In this document: positions 42,601-54,626 of the stretch, in pieces
Layout: every line of letters begins with the position of its first letter
Numbering within the stretch: position 1 is the first letter of the stretch
Assembly: GCF_022539665.2 (NCBI RefSeq)
Contig: NC_081333.1
Span: 8,430,971 to 8,494,970 of the forward strand
DNA: 64,000 nucleotides
Direction: 5' to 3'
Source: Daphnia carinata
Taxonomy: Eukaryota > Arthropoda > Branchiopoda > Diplostraca > Daphniidae
Made by a program: the position numbers and the translations under genes
Notes under the pieces: model-generated
Databases searched by the model: none
Told to the model about the DNA's origin: nothing
What the model saw: the letters and a program-made list of their open reading frames with translations, nothing else

Positions 42601-44822
42601 CTTCCTTGTTATCTCGTTGCACGTCTGCATTTACCGTGAACTGAACATTGAAGGACTGAACGCAGACGGCGGGACGGAAACTGTTACTGTAAATTCCACA
42701 TCAACTGGCCGGAAACGCTGGCAATAATTGTGTAGCTCAGCATTGGCTGCATGTGTAGCAAATAACAGATCAAGGCAACTGGAAGGAAACTGATGGGTCC
42801 CAAGTTCAAATTGCAAAGTGAAAAAGACGAACAAAAAATCAAAAAAAAAAAGGAAAAAGAACGTATCAATATAATGCGCTCGATAAACAGCTGTCATCAA
42901 AGATACTGTCAAGTAGATTCTCATATTGGCAAACTAAACGCACAACAAAGAGACGTCTGGCAGTGTCTTGTTGACTTTTGATGGAGAGTTTCGCATGATG
43001 CTCTTGTTCGTGAATTGACTGACGCCAAGATTTCGGGGAGAATCATAAAGTCAAAGGACACAACTGGCTGTATAACAAGGGTGTTGAAGAGGTAAAAGTG
43101 TATAGCCGGTACAAGGATTCGTTTGCAACCCATAAGAAAATGATCCGTCGACAGAGAAAAGAGGCACTGGCCGCTGCCAAGTGGTTCGCAAGGCCTTGTT
43201 AAGGGATGGTGGAAAAGAAGAAGACAGGGCTTGTTCTTACCTTTGGTCAGTGACGTCATGTTGCGGATGACTCGCTCTGCATTCTTGCGAGCAATGTAGA
43301 ACCACTCGGAAGTGTTGGCCAAGTATTTGTACTCTACAGCCAGATCCTTGGCCAAAATGGGGCCCTCCAACATTCGATAGGCAAAAGGACAGAAGAGAAC
43401 GTAGTCCTTGTACTGGTCCCTATGCAACATGAAAGACGCCCAAAACAGGAGAAGAGGGAACAATTAGAAAGCTGCGCATCGCCTCAATTCAAATGTGTAA
43501 TGGCCGAAGGAATAAAGCCTATACTTGTCATAGCAGTTGCCCGCAGCGAAAATGTCTTCGTCCATCTCGATGATGGAGTAGAGATTGACGTGTAAGAGGT
43601 ATTCTGAATCGAGGACCTCCTTTTCAGCGTACTTCCAGAGCCGCGTTAGCCAATTAGCTCGATTGACGGCCACTTCAGCTTCCAAGCGGAAACGATCCTG
43701 TGCGTAGCGATCCACTACTCCTTCACCCAAGGTATCGTCTGTTCCAGCTGTGCAGTTATCGCCCAGCAAAGATTGAGACTCAACGATGCGAAGGAATTTT
43801 GTCATAATATCCAGGTCAGGTTTGATGACCGGATCGTAGGTGTTCGGATCGTCCAGCGAGCTTGTATCCGACGCTTCTGCATCGCTGCTGTCGTACGCTT
43901 CGTCAGCTGATTCGCCTTCAGCGTCCGACATTCTGTGGTGTCCATCATTCAGTACTTTCATAGCCGCGATCTTATTTTCCAATTTGGGCGCACCCGTCGG
44001 CGTCTCCGCTAAATTGGCCAAGGTGAGGAACGAACGCGGTGCTATTGGCATTGGCGGATTTGGTCCTATTGTTTGACGATAGTTTTTATTATTCCCTTTG
44101 GCTACCGGATCTTTATTGTCGATCTGTTCTGTCTGCGGCTGGGTTTTGGTGGTGTAGACATCTGAGCTGTTCTCTTTCCCCACCATCGGCGACACCAAAT
44201 TATTCGTTGGAGATCCGCTGGAAACGGCTTGTAACTTGGACTTTCTCGTCCCGGATGCGAGGATACGGAACGGTTTTGCGTTACCGGTGGCGTTGGCTTT
44301 CGTTCTACCGGATTTGATTTTACCGCTGCTCGGATTGGAATTGACGGCAGTGGTTTCTTTTTTCATTTGAACAGACACGTTGGCCTTCTTCTCCTCATCA
44401 ACGCCGGATGCTGGTTTGGTGGCATCCTCGACGTAATCCCACTCTTGCGTCTGACTAGTTTGATGGCCATCGATTTCTTGCTGATCCGTCTCCTTGTGTC
44501 GTACTTTCTGGTGCAAATGCCGGATTTTAGCCCAGACCTCATTGACACTTCCTGCTGGATGATCGGTGGCGCTGACTTTCACATCTTCCACCGATTCAGA
44601 CGAATAACTCGCATAGTCCGTCTCACTCATTTCTGTCTGCACGTTGGCAGAAATTCCATGTATTCGTGTGTAGTTAATTGGGGTCTGTAAAAGGGGAATA
44701 GAATTTGATTGGTTGGCCGAAGTCAATTCGCTTCGAACTCCGAAAACGTCCAGTCGCATCGTAGACATTAAAATGACCAAGACAATGTCAATTCCGATGA
44801 CATCTGGCCGTTGCCGCTTCAT
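9697..44822 (-). CDS. GPR158-like: Class C orphan-type GPCR, GPR158/GPR179 (CG31760)-like
   Basis: Exons on the minus strand: 44822-43525, 43419-43241, 23377-23194, 22648-22525, 19350-19207, 18165-17965, 15026-14958, 14290-14181, 12149-11935, 11597-11459, 11357-11252, 11170-10988, 10889-10580 and 10514-9697. All join in phase, giving about 1359 aa. The true start is ATG at 44822, before a signal peptide (IGIDIVLVILMSTM). The first exon adds about 430 aa, largely Ser/Asp/Lys-rich and disordered. Residues about 410-570 form the Cache-like ligand-binding region, ending GGGNIWMMTYTVPFFG. An EGF-like Cys-rich linker follows (VDIDQCP, then YRCECRDGFYFP, then CLPCPEGCDVC). Seven helices run from about 680 to 925, with the TADDLKAYICETDWWDH loop and the RKAPSEFNESRF segment. 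The tail of about 430 aa has a short coiled coil (EIRRLLCELDQLKEK) and ends VTV. Human GPR158 is a glycine receptor; whether this one binds glycine is inference. A 19.9-kb intron splits the ectodomain. Confidence 0.93.
12150..14180 (-). other. Intron of the GPR158-like gene (2.0 kb)
   Basis: The intron separates the helix-3 and helix-4 exons. It is AT-rich, with short homopolymer runs and scattered short frames and no recognisable product. Nothing suggests a nested gene. Confidence 0.7.
15027..17964 (-). other. Intron of the GPR158-like gene (2.9 kb)
   Basis: The intron separates the helix-1 and helix-2 exons. No coding frame over 101 codons and no recognised domain was found. A C-rich run (cccctccccccc) lies at about 16575-16588. 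Confidence 0.7.
18166..19206 (-). other. Intron of the GPR158-like gene (1.0 kb)
   Basis: The intron falls inside the Cys-rich linker coding region, in phase 0 at both ends. I see nothing else in it. Confidence 0.7.
19351..22524 (-). other. Intron of the GPR158-like gene (3.2 kb)
   Basis: The intron separates the VDIDQCP exon from the CEHIPGLGF exon. It is AT-rich, all open frames are short, and no domain, RNA gene or repeat array is visible. Confidence 0.7.
22935..22958. repeat. Poly(T) tract
   Basis: Fourteen T, two C and eight T lie in an intron of the receptor gene. It is a simple-sequence tract, likely length-variable and error-prone in sequencing. Confidence 0.8.
26338..26355. repeat. 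Poly(A) tract, 18 nt
   Basis: An uninterrupted run of 18 A inside the long receptor intron. No target-site duplication or 3'-end sequence of a retroelement was recognised beside it. Confidence 0.85.
28060..28690 (+). mobile_element. Possible degenerate retroelement polyprotein fragment
   Basis: In the plus strand a short frame reads GVDFMAKFNIILNVYEDGW before a stop at 28138. The pattern G-x-D-F-x-x-x-F-x-I-x-L resembles the segment near the C-terminal end of aspartic proteases in LTR retrotransposon polyproteins. Downstream frames are broken by stops, then stay open at 28453-28689 with no recognised domain. No LTRs, primer-binding site or reverse transcriptase motif were found. It could equally be chance similarity. 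Confidence 0.2.
32322..32329. promoter_or_regulatory. Candidate CRE (TGACGTCA)
   Basis: Exact CREB/ATF palindrome within the long intron of the receptor gene. It is supported only by the 8-bp match. Confidence 0.12.
33095..33129. repeat. (CT)n microsatellite
   Basis: About 17 CT units with one interruption (a CCC in the middle), in the long receptor intron. The complementary (GA)n can bind GAGA-type factors in arthropods, but that is inference. Confidence 0.9.
40532..40555. repeat. Poly(C)15-poly(A)9 tract
   Basis: Fifteen C followed directly by nine A. The minus strand is a G15 run, which can form G-quadruplex-like structures. Its length in the assembly is likely unreliable. Confidence 0.85.
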
Positions 44823-47800
44823 CTTCTGCAACTTGGGCCCTAACTCTGTTGTTCTTAACGAAGGAGATTAGCCTGTTTGCATTGCCCACTGGGAATCAGG
44901 AAGTTGAAGAGTCAGAAACAGCCGCAGCCATAATCGACGCCCGGTAATGATTGATGGAATATTTGATTGAATTCATCGCCACAAAGTTTAACGTTGTCCT
45001 TGTAAGTTTTAATTTTTAATAATATTACGAAGTGGGATCATTTGGATAAGATTGAATAGCTTGTAATAGTCTATAGAACCTTCCAATGCCCATTCGTTCA
45101 GGATTCTTTTATGTGGCAGTGGTTGTAACTGGAATCGAGACACTTATTAATTAACACTCGAACGTCTCTTGCGGCAATTTTTTATTGGGTTTCGCCGTTA
45201 GAAACAGCCTTCGCTAAACTGAAACGCATTCACGTACACGCTGAAATGTCTCCACTAAACGGTAAACACTCAAAACTTGCACAAGTCCCGAAAAAGAAAA
45301 GAAACTGTCCAGTTCGGAGAAGTGAATAAGAGGACTTAGCAAGGACGAACGAATTGAATTTTTTAACGACACGAGGTTTGATATAAATGCGATAGCGTCT
45401 GCGAAAAGAAGCTTTATGGTGTGGGTGGAAATGGCATACACCTCAAAAGGTGACTTTGCAAAAGAAAAAAAAAAAAAAGGAAAACAAAATTGATTAATGA
45501 AGAGAGTTGAATGAGATCACGGGAACGCGACGGTGATGGTGCACGTCCTACAGAGGTCTCCCGAAGACTGGTGCACCTCTGCCTCGATCCTTGGACCACT
45601 CCATAACACGGTGGAGGATGTCGTGCTCCCACCCCCGAAGGAAAGGAAGGAGAAGAAACAGAAGAAAGGGGAGAAAAAGGGGAAGACGAAGAAAGAAGAG
45701 CGACATGGCCGATACGTGCGTGCGTGGTAGGGATTCCAAAAGCCTTTAGCATAGAAGAGCGTCGTTTGATCCCGCGGCGGCGCCGTACTACCGTCATTCG
45801 CTATGATCAAACGTAAATAATGAGAGGAGAAGAATAACACCACCGTACTTTTGGAAACGCGAGAGGAATAATAAAGTAGACACTGAATACAACTGGGTTC
45901 CAGTTGATGCTGCAGTATTCGTTTGTCTACCGCAGAATACAAGGTGTGTCTCATATTTTAATCATAGCAAACTGCATTGGTTCACGAAAACAGGGCTAAA
46001 GCGTATCGTTGCACCCAGGCTCCTATGTTGGTGTTTGCGACAGCCATTGAGGAGTCTATTAGTTGCTTTCCTAGTGAATTTTTATGCAAAAAAATGTTGT
46101 TTTTCCTTAGCTATCCGTATTAGATGAAATGTAATCCAATGAAAGGTAAAAATTCAAAAAGATGATCCTTATTCAAAGTTGAGTAACGATTCGATTAGCA
46201 CCCGTTGTCATTGACTTTCGATTACGTGCCCCTTTGGCCTGTTACTGGCACCCAGGTGAAGTGGAACCAAAAAAAGAAAGGGCATCCACGGAAGGCTATA
46301 ATCGATTCACGCGTTGACCATCTGCCTATTCCCTCGTTCACCGCCGGAGCTGAGTGCGTATACAATGAGTTACGATTAAGTGATGCAATATGGCAAGAGA
46401 CAAACTTTAGGACCTTCGAAAACGACAGCTTGTCCTTTTCGCTTTTGTTTCTGAATTGCGTTGCATAACGACGTAATCGTTTATACCCATCTAGGTATGA
46501 GCAGAGTGCACAATAAAGGGAACCCGATGACATGATGTATTGCGACATAGTCATACATCAGTAATGCGTAAAGTGTCAAATCGAATAGCAGGGTAGCGAA
46601 CACCAACGGGTGTTGGCAGAATTCAATGCATATCCTACATATCTAGCACGTTCCATCTTGCAGATATTTCTTTTCTCGTCGATTTCGCCAGTTGATCCGC
46701 CAAGGACCAGTACTTGCCTCTTGTCAATTGTTTGTGCCAGCACATATTTTGCGGAAAAGGCTAACAAACTCCCGTAAATTTCCGAGTAGGTCTTTTGAGA
46801 ACTCTCACGGAATTTTATAATACCCTTGATTATTGAATGCATAGTTTAAGACAATCACATTGATTCTGATCGTTTGAAACTATTCCTAGCGGTAGTCTAC
46901 ATCTTTTCAAACGAGTATATGAACTATAAAATACGTAGCTCTGTTTTTATTTTTAAATTTATGACCGTTTTTGGTGATTTATTTGTATCGCTTATCCCTC
47001 AAGCATTTGTTCTTTATGGCTGGAGAGTTTTCAACGCAGTTGATTAGAGAGCTAGTGCCACCGCATTCACCTTTCTGATGCGTGTGCAACTTTTCTTTAG
47101 TAGAGCTGTCGCCTCTTAGCTGAACCTGAAGTTGCTGATTTTCCAGATGCAACAAATTGCAAGTAGAGACAGAAATAATGGCGAGGTTGGATTAGAAACA
47201 TTGCTGATGTTGCCCAAAGCGTAAGAGTTTACAAGTCAAGTGTCGTGATGGCGGATTAGAAAACGTACGAGGCCGTGCTCGCCACCCACACAAGAATGCG
47301 GCAAACAGGAAAAAAAAAGAAACAACGAATCAATATCTTAAAAAGAAAAAAAAAATTCCAAATCATCTCCTCCAGTTCTTTTTCCTGCTGATGATAGAGG
47401 ACGGCAACATCTGCAGTGGACGCTTTTACGAATAAAACAGTGCGCTGCCCCCGCCTAGTCAGCATCCTCTTCAGCAATTCCTTGGATCTGTAAACATGCC
47501 GCGTTTCTGAAAGACAGTTCGTTTAAACAACCAATGAATGAGCAATGGATGTTGTGTCCAATTCAAGAAATAATTATTATTTCATTACCTACCGCTAGTT
47601 ATTAATGGGCCGCTCGATACGCTATGGAACATCAAATTTCAATTTTGAATGTGTCGATGGAGTGGTGCAGATGCGTGTTTTCATCGGGCGGAAACCAGCC
47701 CTAAAGAAATGAATTGCTATAGGATTTACTTCTCCGTTTTCTTCGGGTGCTATTATTTTTCTTTTTACTTCAAAAGACTGCCTCGTTTTTTCTTACACAC

Positions 47801-50800
47801 TCCTTAAAAAACCAAAGTAGTAAACACAAAAGAAGATGGAGAGGATATTGAAATCGCGTTCCTCTCTGCTATAACGTCCGCCTAGGCCTCATTCTGCGTC
47901 GTCATAAACACGCAAAACTAAATCAAAAAAATATTGGAATACAACAAGAGAAACAAAAATGAAAGAAGACTCAATATGGCGCATGAACATAAAAGGCTAC
48001 ATTTGCCGTTGGCATAGACAATTGAAGATATACACATCGCGCTGCTTTTCTTTCCCCGTGTACATGTTTCTCCACTCTTTTTTGCGCGTCGAATGCTGTC
48101 GTAATACTCTTGTCACATCCTCGGTGACACCAACGTCTTTCGTGATAACATCCGAATAATCAACGACAAGAATTTTTGCAGGTATTTCGTGAATGTCCTG
48201 GGAAATCAAAGAGAAGTAGAAGAGGTTTTGCTGATTTCATACGCGATACTAGGCTCTTTACTCTGCGTGTTTACTAAAGAAAAACTATACAAGCAACGGC
48301 CGGTATTTTAACACTAGACATAAAAGTAGGAAACGTCTTGGTGTATACTAGAGTTTGATCAATGTTTTGTTTCATGCCATCGATTAGACGCAATTGTTGG
48401 CAACCGTAAAAAAAAAACATTATTCTCCCCGGATTTGCCGCACCACGTCTCAGTCCCGGTATTCCGATTGGTGGCACTTTTAGATTGAAATCGAGTGCAG
48501 ATTGCGTACATATTTGTAACACCACCTGCAACTTGTGTTTGCTTGGCTGGAGTTCCAGCAATGATCTTAATTGCGTAACGGATTCAATCTCTCACTACCA
48601 AGTTTCTCCATCCTATGGCAAGCCAATCGTACCGGCAGAAATCTTTAATTATACATTAACGACCGCCATAATCTCTGTTTTGATTGGGGGACGTCTCTAG
48701 ATCATGACTTGGTACGAAACGGTACGATAGCAATAACAGTCATAAGTATAATGGTGAACTTTTCAACATTGATGTGTGTTCGACACGCTAACTTTACGTG
48801 GTATGTATAAATCCAACGCACGCTTCTGTGTTTGCTAATGAAAGAAAAGTATTTGGTTGTATGTTTACGTAAAGCAGTGATTGGTTTTGACCTGAGAAAC
48901 CTTTTTTCTTATGCATAGGATCCCAGTTTTCAGTGTTCTGTACAAAAAAAATAACTTCTTCGCAAAACCTATTCCTACACCCTTCCTATTCAAAGATCTC
49001 CTATCCTCTTTTACCTTTGTCCTTGCATTTTATCTGCACGTGTGGAATTCTAGAGTAGTGGAACGGAAAATTAGAAGACAAATGCTGTTTGTATCGCTTC
49101 CGCTGAATGCGAAATAGTTTTCTGTCCCCTCCCAGTTCTATTCTCTCGTACCCAAACGAGGTCAGTTCATTTTTTTTTCCAGTCTACTGCAGTAGGAAAT
49201 TTCAATCGTGCGAGGAAGGTATTAAAGCTATTTACTCCATCATTCATGCAAGGGTGGTTAATGTAAACCGAGTGTCTAGTGCAAATCAACGGATTATTCC
49301 AACAGGTATTCGGGCCATCCGAATATTGCTCTGGTATTTGATGTTTTGGCACAGCTTTTCTATTTCTACGTTTGTTCGAATGAAATTAACAGGTAGTTTT
49401 GCAATAATAAGTGCCTGTGACAGTCGAACATATGGCTGCGGTGGTATTTCGTGTAAAGTACAGCACGTTAGTTGGAAAGATGCCGTGAATAATCAGTACG
49501 ATATCCATGACATCCATAGCTGTGTTGAATGAAACCGCTACAAAAAGTACTGTACGTCTTTAAAAGCAGTTGAAAATATTTGGTTAATTCACTTTGTAAT
49601 GAATATTTTTGTTTTAAAGTTCATTTAGGTTTACAAACATGGACAGCCTACGGGATCACCAAAAAATTCAGGATTATTCGCGTCGTACAAATGCCTTTTC
49701 CATCTCTTGCCGAATTCAAAAGGTGGTATCGATTGAAGCTCGAACAATCCGGGAGGATGAGGCTGCATAAAAAACAAGGTAAGAAATCGGAACTTTTCTT
49801 TTTGCCTACCACTATTTTCACCTAGCTCATCACTCCAAATACTCATTACGACATTCAAAAGGAGTGGGACGTTTCACTAGTGTATATTTTTACTTTTTAT
49901 CATACCACCTAGAATACTGATTATTGTCAATCTGACGCTTCATTTCATATTTACTGTGGCTCTTCTTTATTTAGTTTGATCGACTCTTTTTAAATGTTCA
50001 CACACTTCTCGTCTTTCAATCTCGATTTCATATACTCGTCGCCAACGTTTCTATAACGGTTTCTGATTTGATTTCGAATGCTAAGACCATTATATTAAAC
50101 GTTCCACGCGTAGGAAACAATCTGGTGTGAAATTCGATTCTTTTCAGCTTTTATTAAAAAACGAATTAGAACAGCAAAACACCTTAATATCAAACAAATG
50201 ATTTCGTATTCAAATTTTGTCCTTTTTCGTCTTTTATTTGGAGTTGCTAATGGGTCACTTTGATATTGCAATGAATACGGAAAAATTGATGTGTATAAGC
50301 AGCACATGTGGCAGTGCTGCTTTGCAATCCATTCGGTAGACTGGGAGATTCATAACTGGTTCGAGCATGTCACTCATCCACTCGGTAGTTTTGCAATAGA
50401 CATTCAACAAATGATATTGCTCCAGACAATCGAGTTCGTATTACACATATGTACAGAAGGGGGAAGCTACTTGTCTTCGAGTTCCCCATTCGATCTCCTT
50501 ATACCATCAGCATCGATTTTTAACTCTGGAAAGACTTTTTTTTCCCTTCTTTTCTTCTTCCTCTGTCTGTGTGTGGTTCATACGTAAACACTAAGGGCAA
50601 GAACTTTTTTTTTCCGTCGCAATCATCGTAGAATAACAGCCCTCTTGGGGACCGCACGTCATTTGGAATGGTGGTCGTGAAACTGTGGGCGGATAACGGA
50701 TCAAGTACTGAAGAAGAAAGACTGAAAACGAGACGAGAATGGCTGGGCAACACACGCAGCAGATTAACGACGTCAGATTGGGATCCCATAGAGAAATAAC

Positions 50801-53800
50801 GATCCTTTCAGCCTTTACCCACAACCCTCCCGCCTTTTTTTTGTTTAAGCTAGAATTAGCTATTTTGACCATTCTCGTGATAAAACAGAGGTGTTCAATC
50901 AGAGAAGAAAGAATCCTAAATAAATCTGATAGAAGAAATTCAATCATTGAATTATTGGGTATTCACTTCTGTTGAAATGAATGACATCGATATGCGCTTC
51001 TTGTCTTTTGTTCTGGCACGCACTGTCGGCTTACGATTATGTGCATCCAAATGAGTTTCGCCGTCATAGTTGATTGGTTGGTCTACGTCGCATTCGCTTC
51101 TCGTGTTCTTCACTCCACCATGTACCGTTCTAATTTATATTTATGAACTGAACAGAATCATTCCGCCAATTTCCCTTTGGCAGGAAGCCGGAACCCCGTC
51201 GTCCGTAAACCTTGGGAATCCTCTACCCGAAGAAAGAGGCAAGAAATAGAAGAATGGTTGAAGCCAACGAAAAACGAAGCGCAACAAAAAAAAAATAATA
51301 TAAAACTAACTAGCTAAAGAAAGTAAGAAACTCTGGCAACTTATTGCTCCAATTAAAACTCGTCAATATTAGCACAAATTTTTCTTCAATTTTTTCTGCA
51401 GGCATTGTACATCCAGAAGGGAGAAAACAGTAAAACGGAAGCAGTTCATTTACATACTGATGACACATTACTGCGCGCCACTACTTAAGGCGTATGCAAA
51501 CTTCCATCCATAGTTTGGCTGTTCATTTATATAAGTAGAGCAAGCAGAAGAATAACTTAAAGATATTGGCACGGAGAAAGTCTATTTTGGCATTATTTCC
51601 ATAGTTTACTTTTCTCGATGTTAGAATTCAAAATGCATCCGAAGGCTTCGCGACTTATAGGCAAGTTGCGTTTTCACACGGTCGAAGACGCTAGATGCGT
51701 TGGCGGTTGCAGTTGAGTTGACTTCTTTAATTGACACAGTTACCAACCGTACGTTTTCCAGCTCTTCCACCATTGCTCCTCTTAAAAGCTTTTTCCAACA
51801 TACTTTAATTTTTTTTTATTTAGAAATGTGACACCTGACTCAACGAAACAAGCGAAGAACATATTTCTGCAGCTAAATTGTGTGACAGGTATATTCGTCT
51901 ACTGTTGAAGTAGTTTCCCAAGCTGTGCAAGCCCAAACAAGGTAGTTGGTCCGTGCAAGTTTTATTGCTTCCATGGAGATTTCTTTGAATCTTTCTGCCT
52001 TTGAAGTCCCTCTGAGGTCTAAGTAAAAACAAGGCACGTTCACATATATCCATCCTATTTCAGGTTTGCGCCGACACACGCTTCATATGGACGGATGCTA
52101 TTGACGTGAGCGCTGAAATGTGCCTGAGTACTTGATCTCGTATGTTCTTTTCGTGCTACACCTCCTGATAGCTGCTTGTTCCCGTTTGCACGTTCTTTCA
52201 AATGGAAAGGAAAGAAAAAGACTTTGGGGCAGAGAAAAGACAGAACGTGTCACGACAAATTTGAATGACAAGACGAGCAAGCGTTCTGACAGGAACGAGA
52301 GTATGGACATTAGATGACATAGAGAGGACAAGAAGAATTTAATCAACAACTCTACTGGAAGGAGTTCACAAGATATGCAGCTGACTTTCCATCAGTATGA
52401 GAAAGTTGAGAACGTACTCCATACACTTAGACTGTTACGTTTGTGCTGTTCCGGTTGTAAGTTTTCTTGCGTTGCATCTAATCGTCAAATGGTTTGGAGA
52501 ATAACAACTCCGGCTAAGGTAATAAGTTGTCACTGAATATAATTATTGACATTAACTGTACGCGACGAGTTATTCAGGTTAGTATTCGAATGAAAAAAAG
52601 GTATGGTTGACAAACACAAGAGAAAGTATAACGTTTTGCTCTTTTGAAGTAAGGACCGGTACAGTATTACGTAAAAAGGCAAACCTGCAAATGTTCCAGG
52701 GTTTTCCTCGTTGCCAAGATAACTGTACAGTTGATATCCGTTCTCTTACTGCTTCTTTTCATATAAGACTGAAAAATGGCAAGGTAAGGAAACCGAAAAC
52801 CTTATTCTATCATCTGTTCCCTAATTGATTACCATGGAGAAACGGCCACTGATTGTACCCAGTAGTTTGAGGAAGAACTTTAAGTGCTTTTGTTTGCTAA
52901 GATTTTCTTATGCCATGGTTTCTCGAATGGTACGCCGACAACGATATGGCTGCCATTCTATGGTACATCAAAGCACTTACAATTTAAGCTTAAATACTTG
53001 TCCTTTTCTATACTTTTCTTCCTGCTTCTTTCGTATACTCGTTTATGTAAAGTTTTCTTGTCGGTCCTATTATTCAGCAGGGCGGATATACAATCGCATT
53101 GTGTAGTAGTCGAATCATGAAATCTACTTGAAACGGCGACGAACGGGGACCCCCACTATGGCAAAGGGTCTAAAAAGCTTTGTCCAAATGTTGCTTGTTA
53201 GTGCGCAGCCTCACGTCACTCATTATACATTCGTGAAAGCGGCTGAATTTTTTTGGGTGTGAAAATCTCATCAAATCCCGTTGTTTCACGCCACACGCCC
53301 AACTTTAACGAGATTTCACGCTAGCGCTTTGGTGATTGCAGAGATATTCAATTAATTTAACCTATAATAGGGTGCAAAGAAAAAGACTTTTCTTTCCAAA
53401 CGTCGCACCACAAAATTGGCCTCACTAGACACAAAATGCTTACTAGCTTTTATTGCAACTCGGCGTCATCCCAAGCAAGATGTTCATAAATTATGATGAA
53501 TAATTCAAACCTGCGATAACTTTTTAAAAATTATTATTGATCGAGTTATGGGACAAATGTGCTTCGCTAAAAGTTTCTAATTTGCATGTAACTTGATGAA
53601 CTAGCGTGACTCACAATTAATGCTGTTCTTATTTTTAGTTTAGCTAATAGTATTTCCTCAAAAGAGTAAATGTTGCAATCGAATAACCGTTGAAAATTTC
53701 GCAGGTCCGTGTCTGATTTATGATAATCGTAGGGCCAACGTAGGCTAATGGAAAAGTTGTGTGTAACGTTGTGCAAACATTAATAACAGAAAACCGCGTA

Positions 53801-54626
53801 GCGGAGCTGAATCCACTAGTTAACATTACGTTGTGCTGCAACCCTTTCGTCCTTGATTTGATAGCTTATTAGACATATTCGTGCCATGTCTCTTTTCTGC
53901 TGCAATCACTTTTTTAACAATTGCTCTTGCGATCTGTACAATGTAGTTCTTCTACCTGCAACGTGGATCAGTGTCTCGTAAAGTTGAATTTTGTATCCGG
54001 TGGTCAACAATTATTTAGTCTGATGCGAAATGATGACAAAAAGCAATTTCTTTATAAGACTGGGTAGGAAAACGATCCTATGAAATAAAGTTTTACCGAT
54101 TTTTACTGGTCACAGCAAAGAATCGATATCAAAAGTTCTTCTGTTCCCAATAAATTTTGAAGTTAATTTTTCCTACACTCAAGAACCATTAAAATGATTG
54201 CATCCAATAGATTATTCTGTAAACGATTAATAACTTATCAAAAAGGAAAGGTTACAATGTAATGTCCTTTTCGTATGCCCGTTATAAAGTTTGTGTTGAT
54301 ACGCCCGACTATTGATGACATAAACATTCAGATCTCAATTCACCATATAAACAAATGAGATATGTCAATGCAGGTCACATTGCATGTAATGAAAATTTTC
54401 ACAATCCTTGATTGAAACAAAAACCATCTTTACTATTGTAAAATGTATCATTCCTGCATTTCTTTTTGTATTCTTAATTAAATGAATATTTTTTGCAATT
54501 TGGCCAAAGTCAATTCCAACTGAAAGAAACAATAGAATTGTAAATTACCTCAGTGAATGTATGAATGTATTTTCAATAACAAGAATGTTTTAGGACCACA
54601 TGTTGCAGTTTGTTGTATGCATTGAC
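44823..54626. other. 9.8-kb region without a supportable gene
   Basis: The region runs from the receptor start codon to the DAD1 stop. The left part should hold the receptor promoter and 5' UTR. A TTGCAG just upstream of the ATG could be the acceptor of a 5' UTR intron. A GC-richer patch with CGGCGGCGCCG near 45775-45786 and a polypurine tract at 45637-45700 stand out. Open frames, including 145 codons at 45517-45954 minus, lack domains, conserved patterns and splice structure. AT-rich non-coding sequence fills the rest. Confidence 0.5.
45637..45700. repeat. Polypurine tract
   Basis: Sixty-four bases that are purine except for two C, about 0.8 kb upstream of the receptor start. Such tracts can adopt triplex (H-DNA) structure and often lie near promoters. 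No function is shown here. Confidence 0.7.

Larger units (their letters stand above)
23378..43240 (-). other. 19.9-kb intron of the GPR158-like gene
   Basis: This intron joins the exon ending NMTSLTK to the exon starting AYHTYTANE, with matching phase 1. It makes up over half the gene. It holds a poly(A) tract, a CT microsatellite, a poly(C)-poly(A) tract and a possible degenerate retroelement fragment near 28.1 kb. It also holds a TGACGTCA at 32322-32329. I found no nested gene: open frames are all under 141 codons, low in complexity and unpaired with splice signals. Introns of this size in a compact genome commonly hold enhancers, but no element can be named from sequence alone. Confidence 0.75.

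Noticed and set aside
41894-42727. Chain of plus-strand open frames in the receptor intron
   Set aside because: The frames do not connect through phase-compatible splice sites and carry no recognisable protein features.
44823-44831. Three extra codons at the start of the receptor frame
   Set aside because: The first codon of that longer frame is TTG; the first ATG is at 44822 and directly precedes the signal peptide.
45517-45954. 145-codon minus-strand open frame
   Set aside because: Composition follows a polypurine/polypyrimidine tract (long Ser/Phe/Pro stretch), overlaps another long frame on the same strand and shows no domain.
48274-49858. Several 60-141 codon frames on both strands
   Set aside because: They overlap one another on opposite strands, contain no known motif and have no splice structure; a real gene here cannot be supported.
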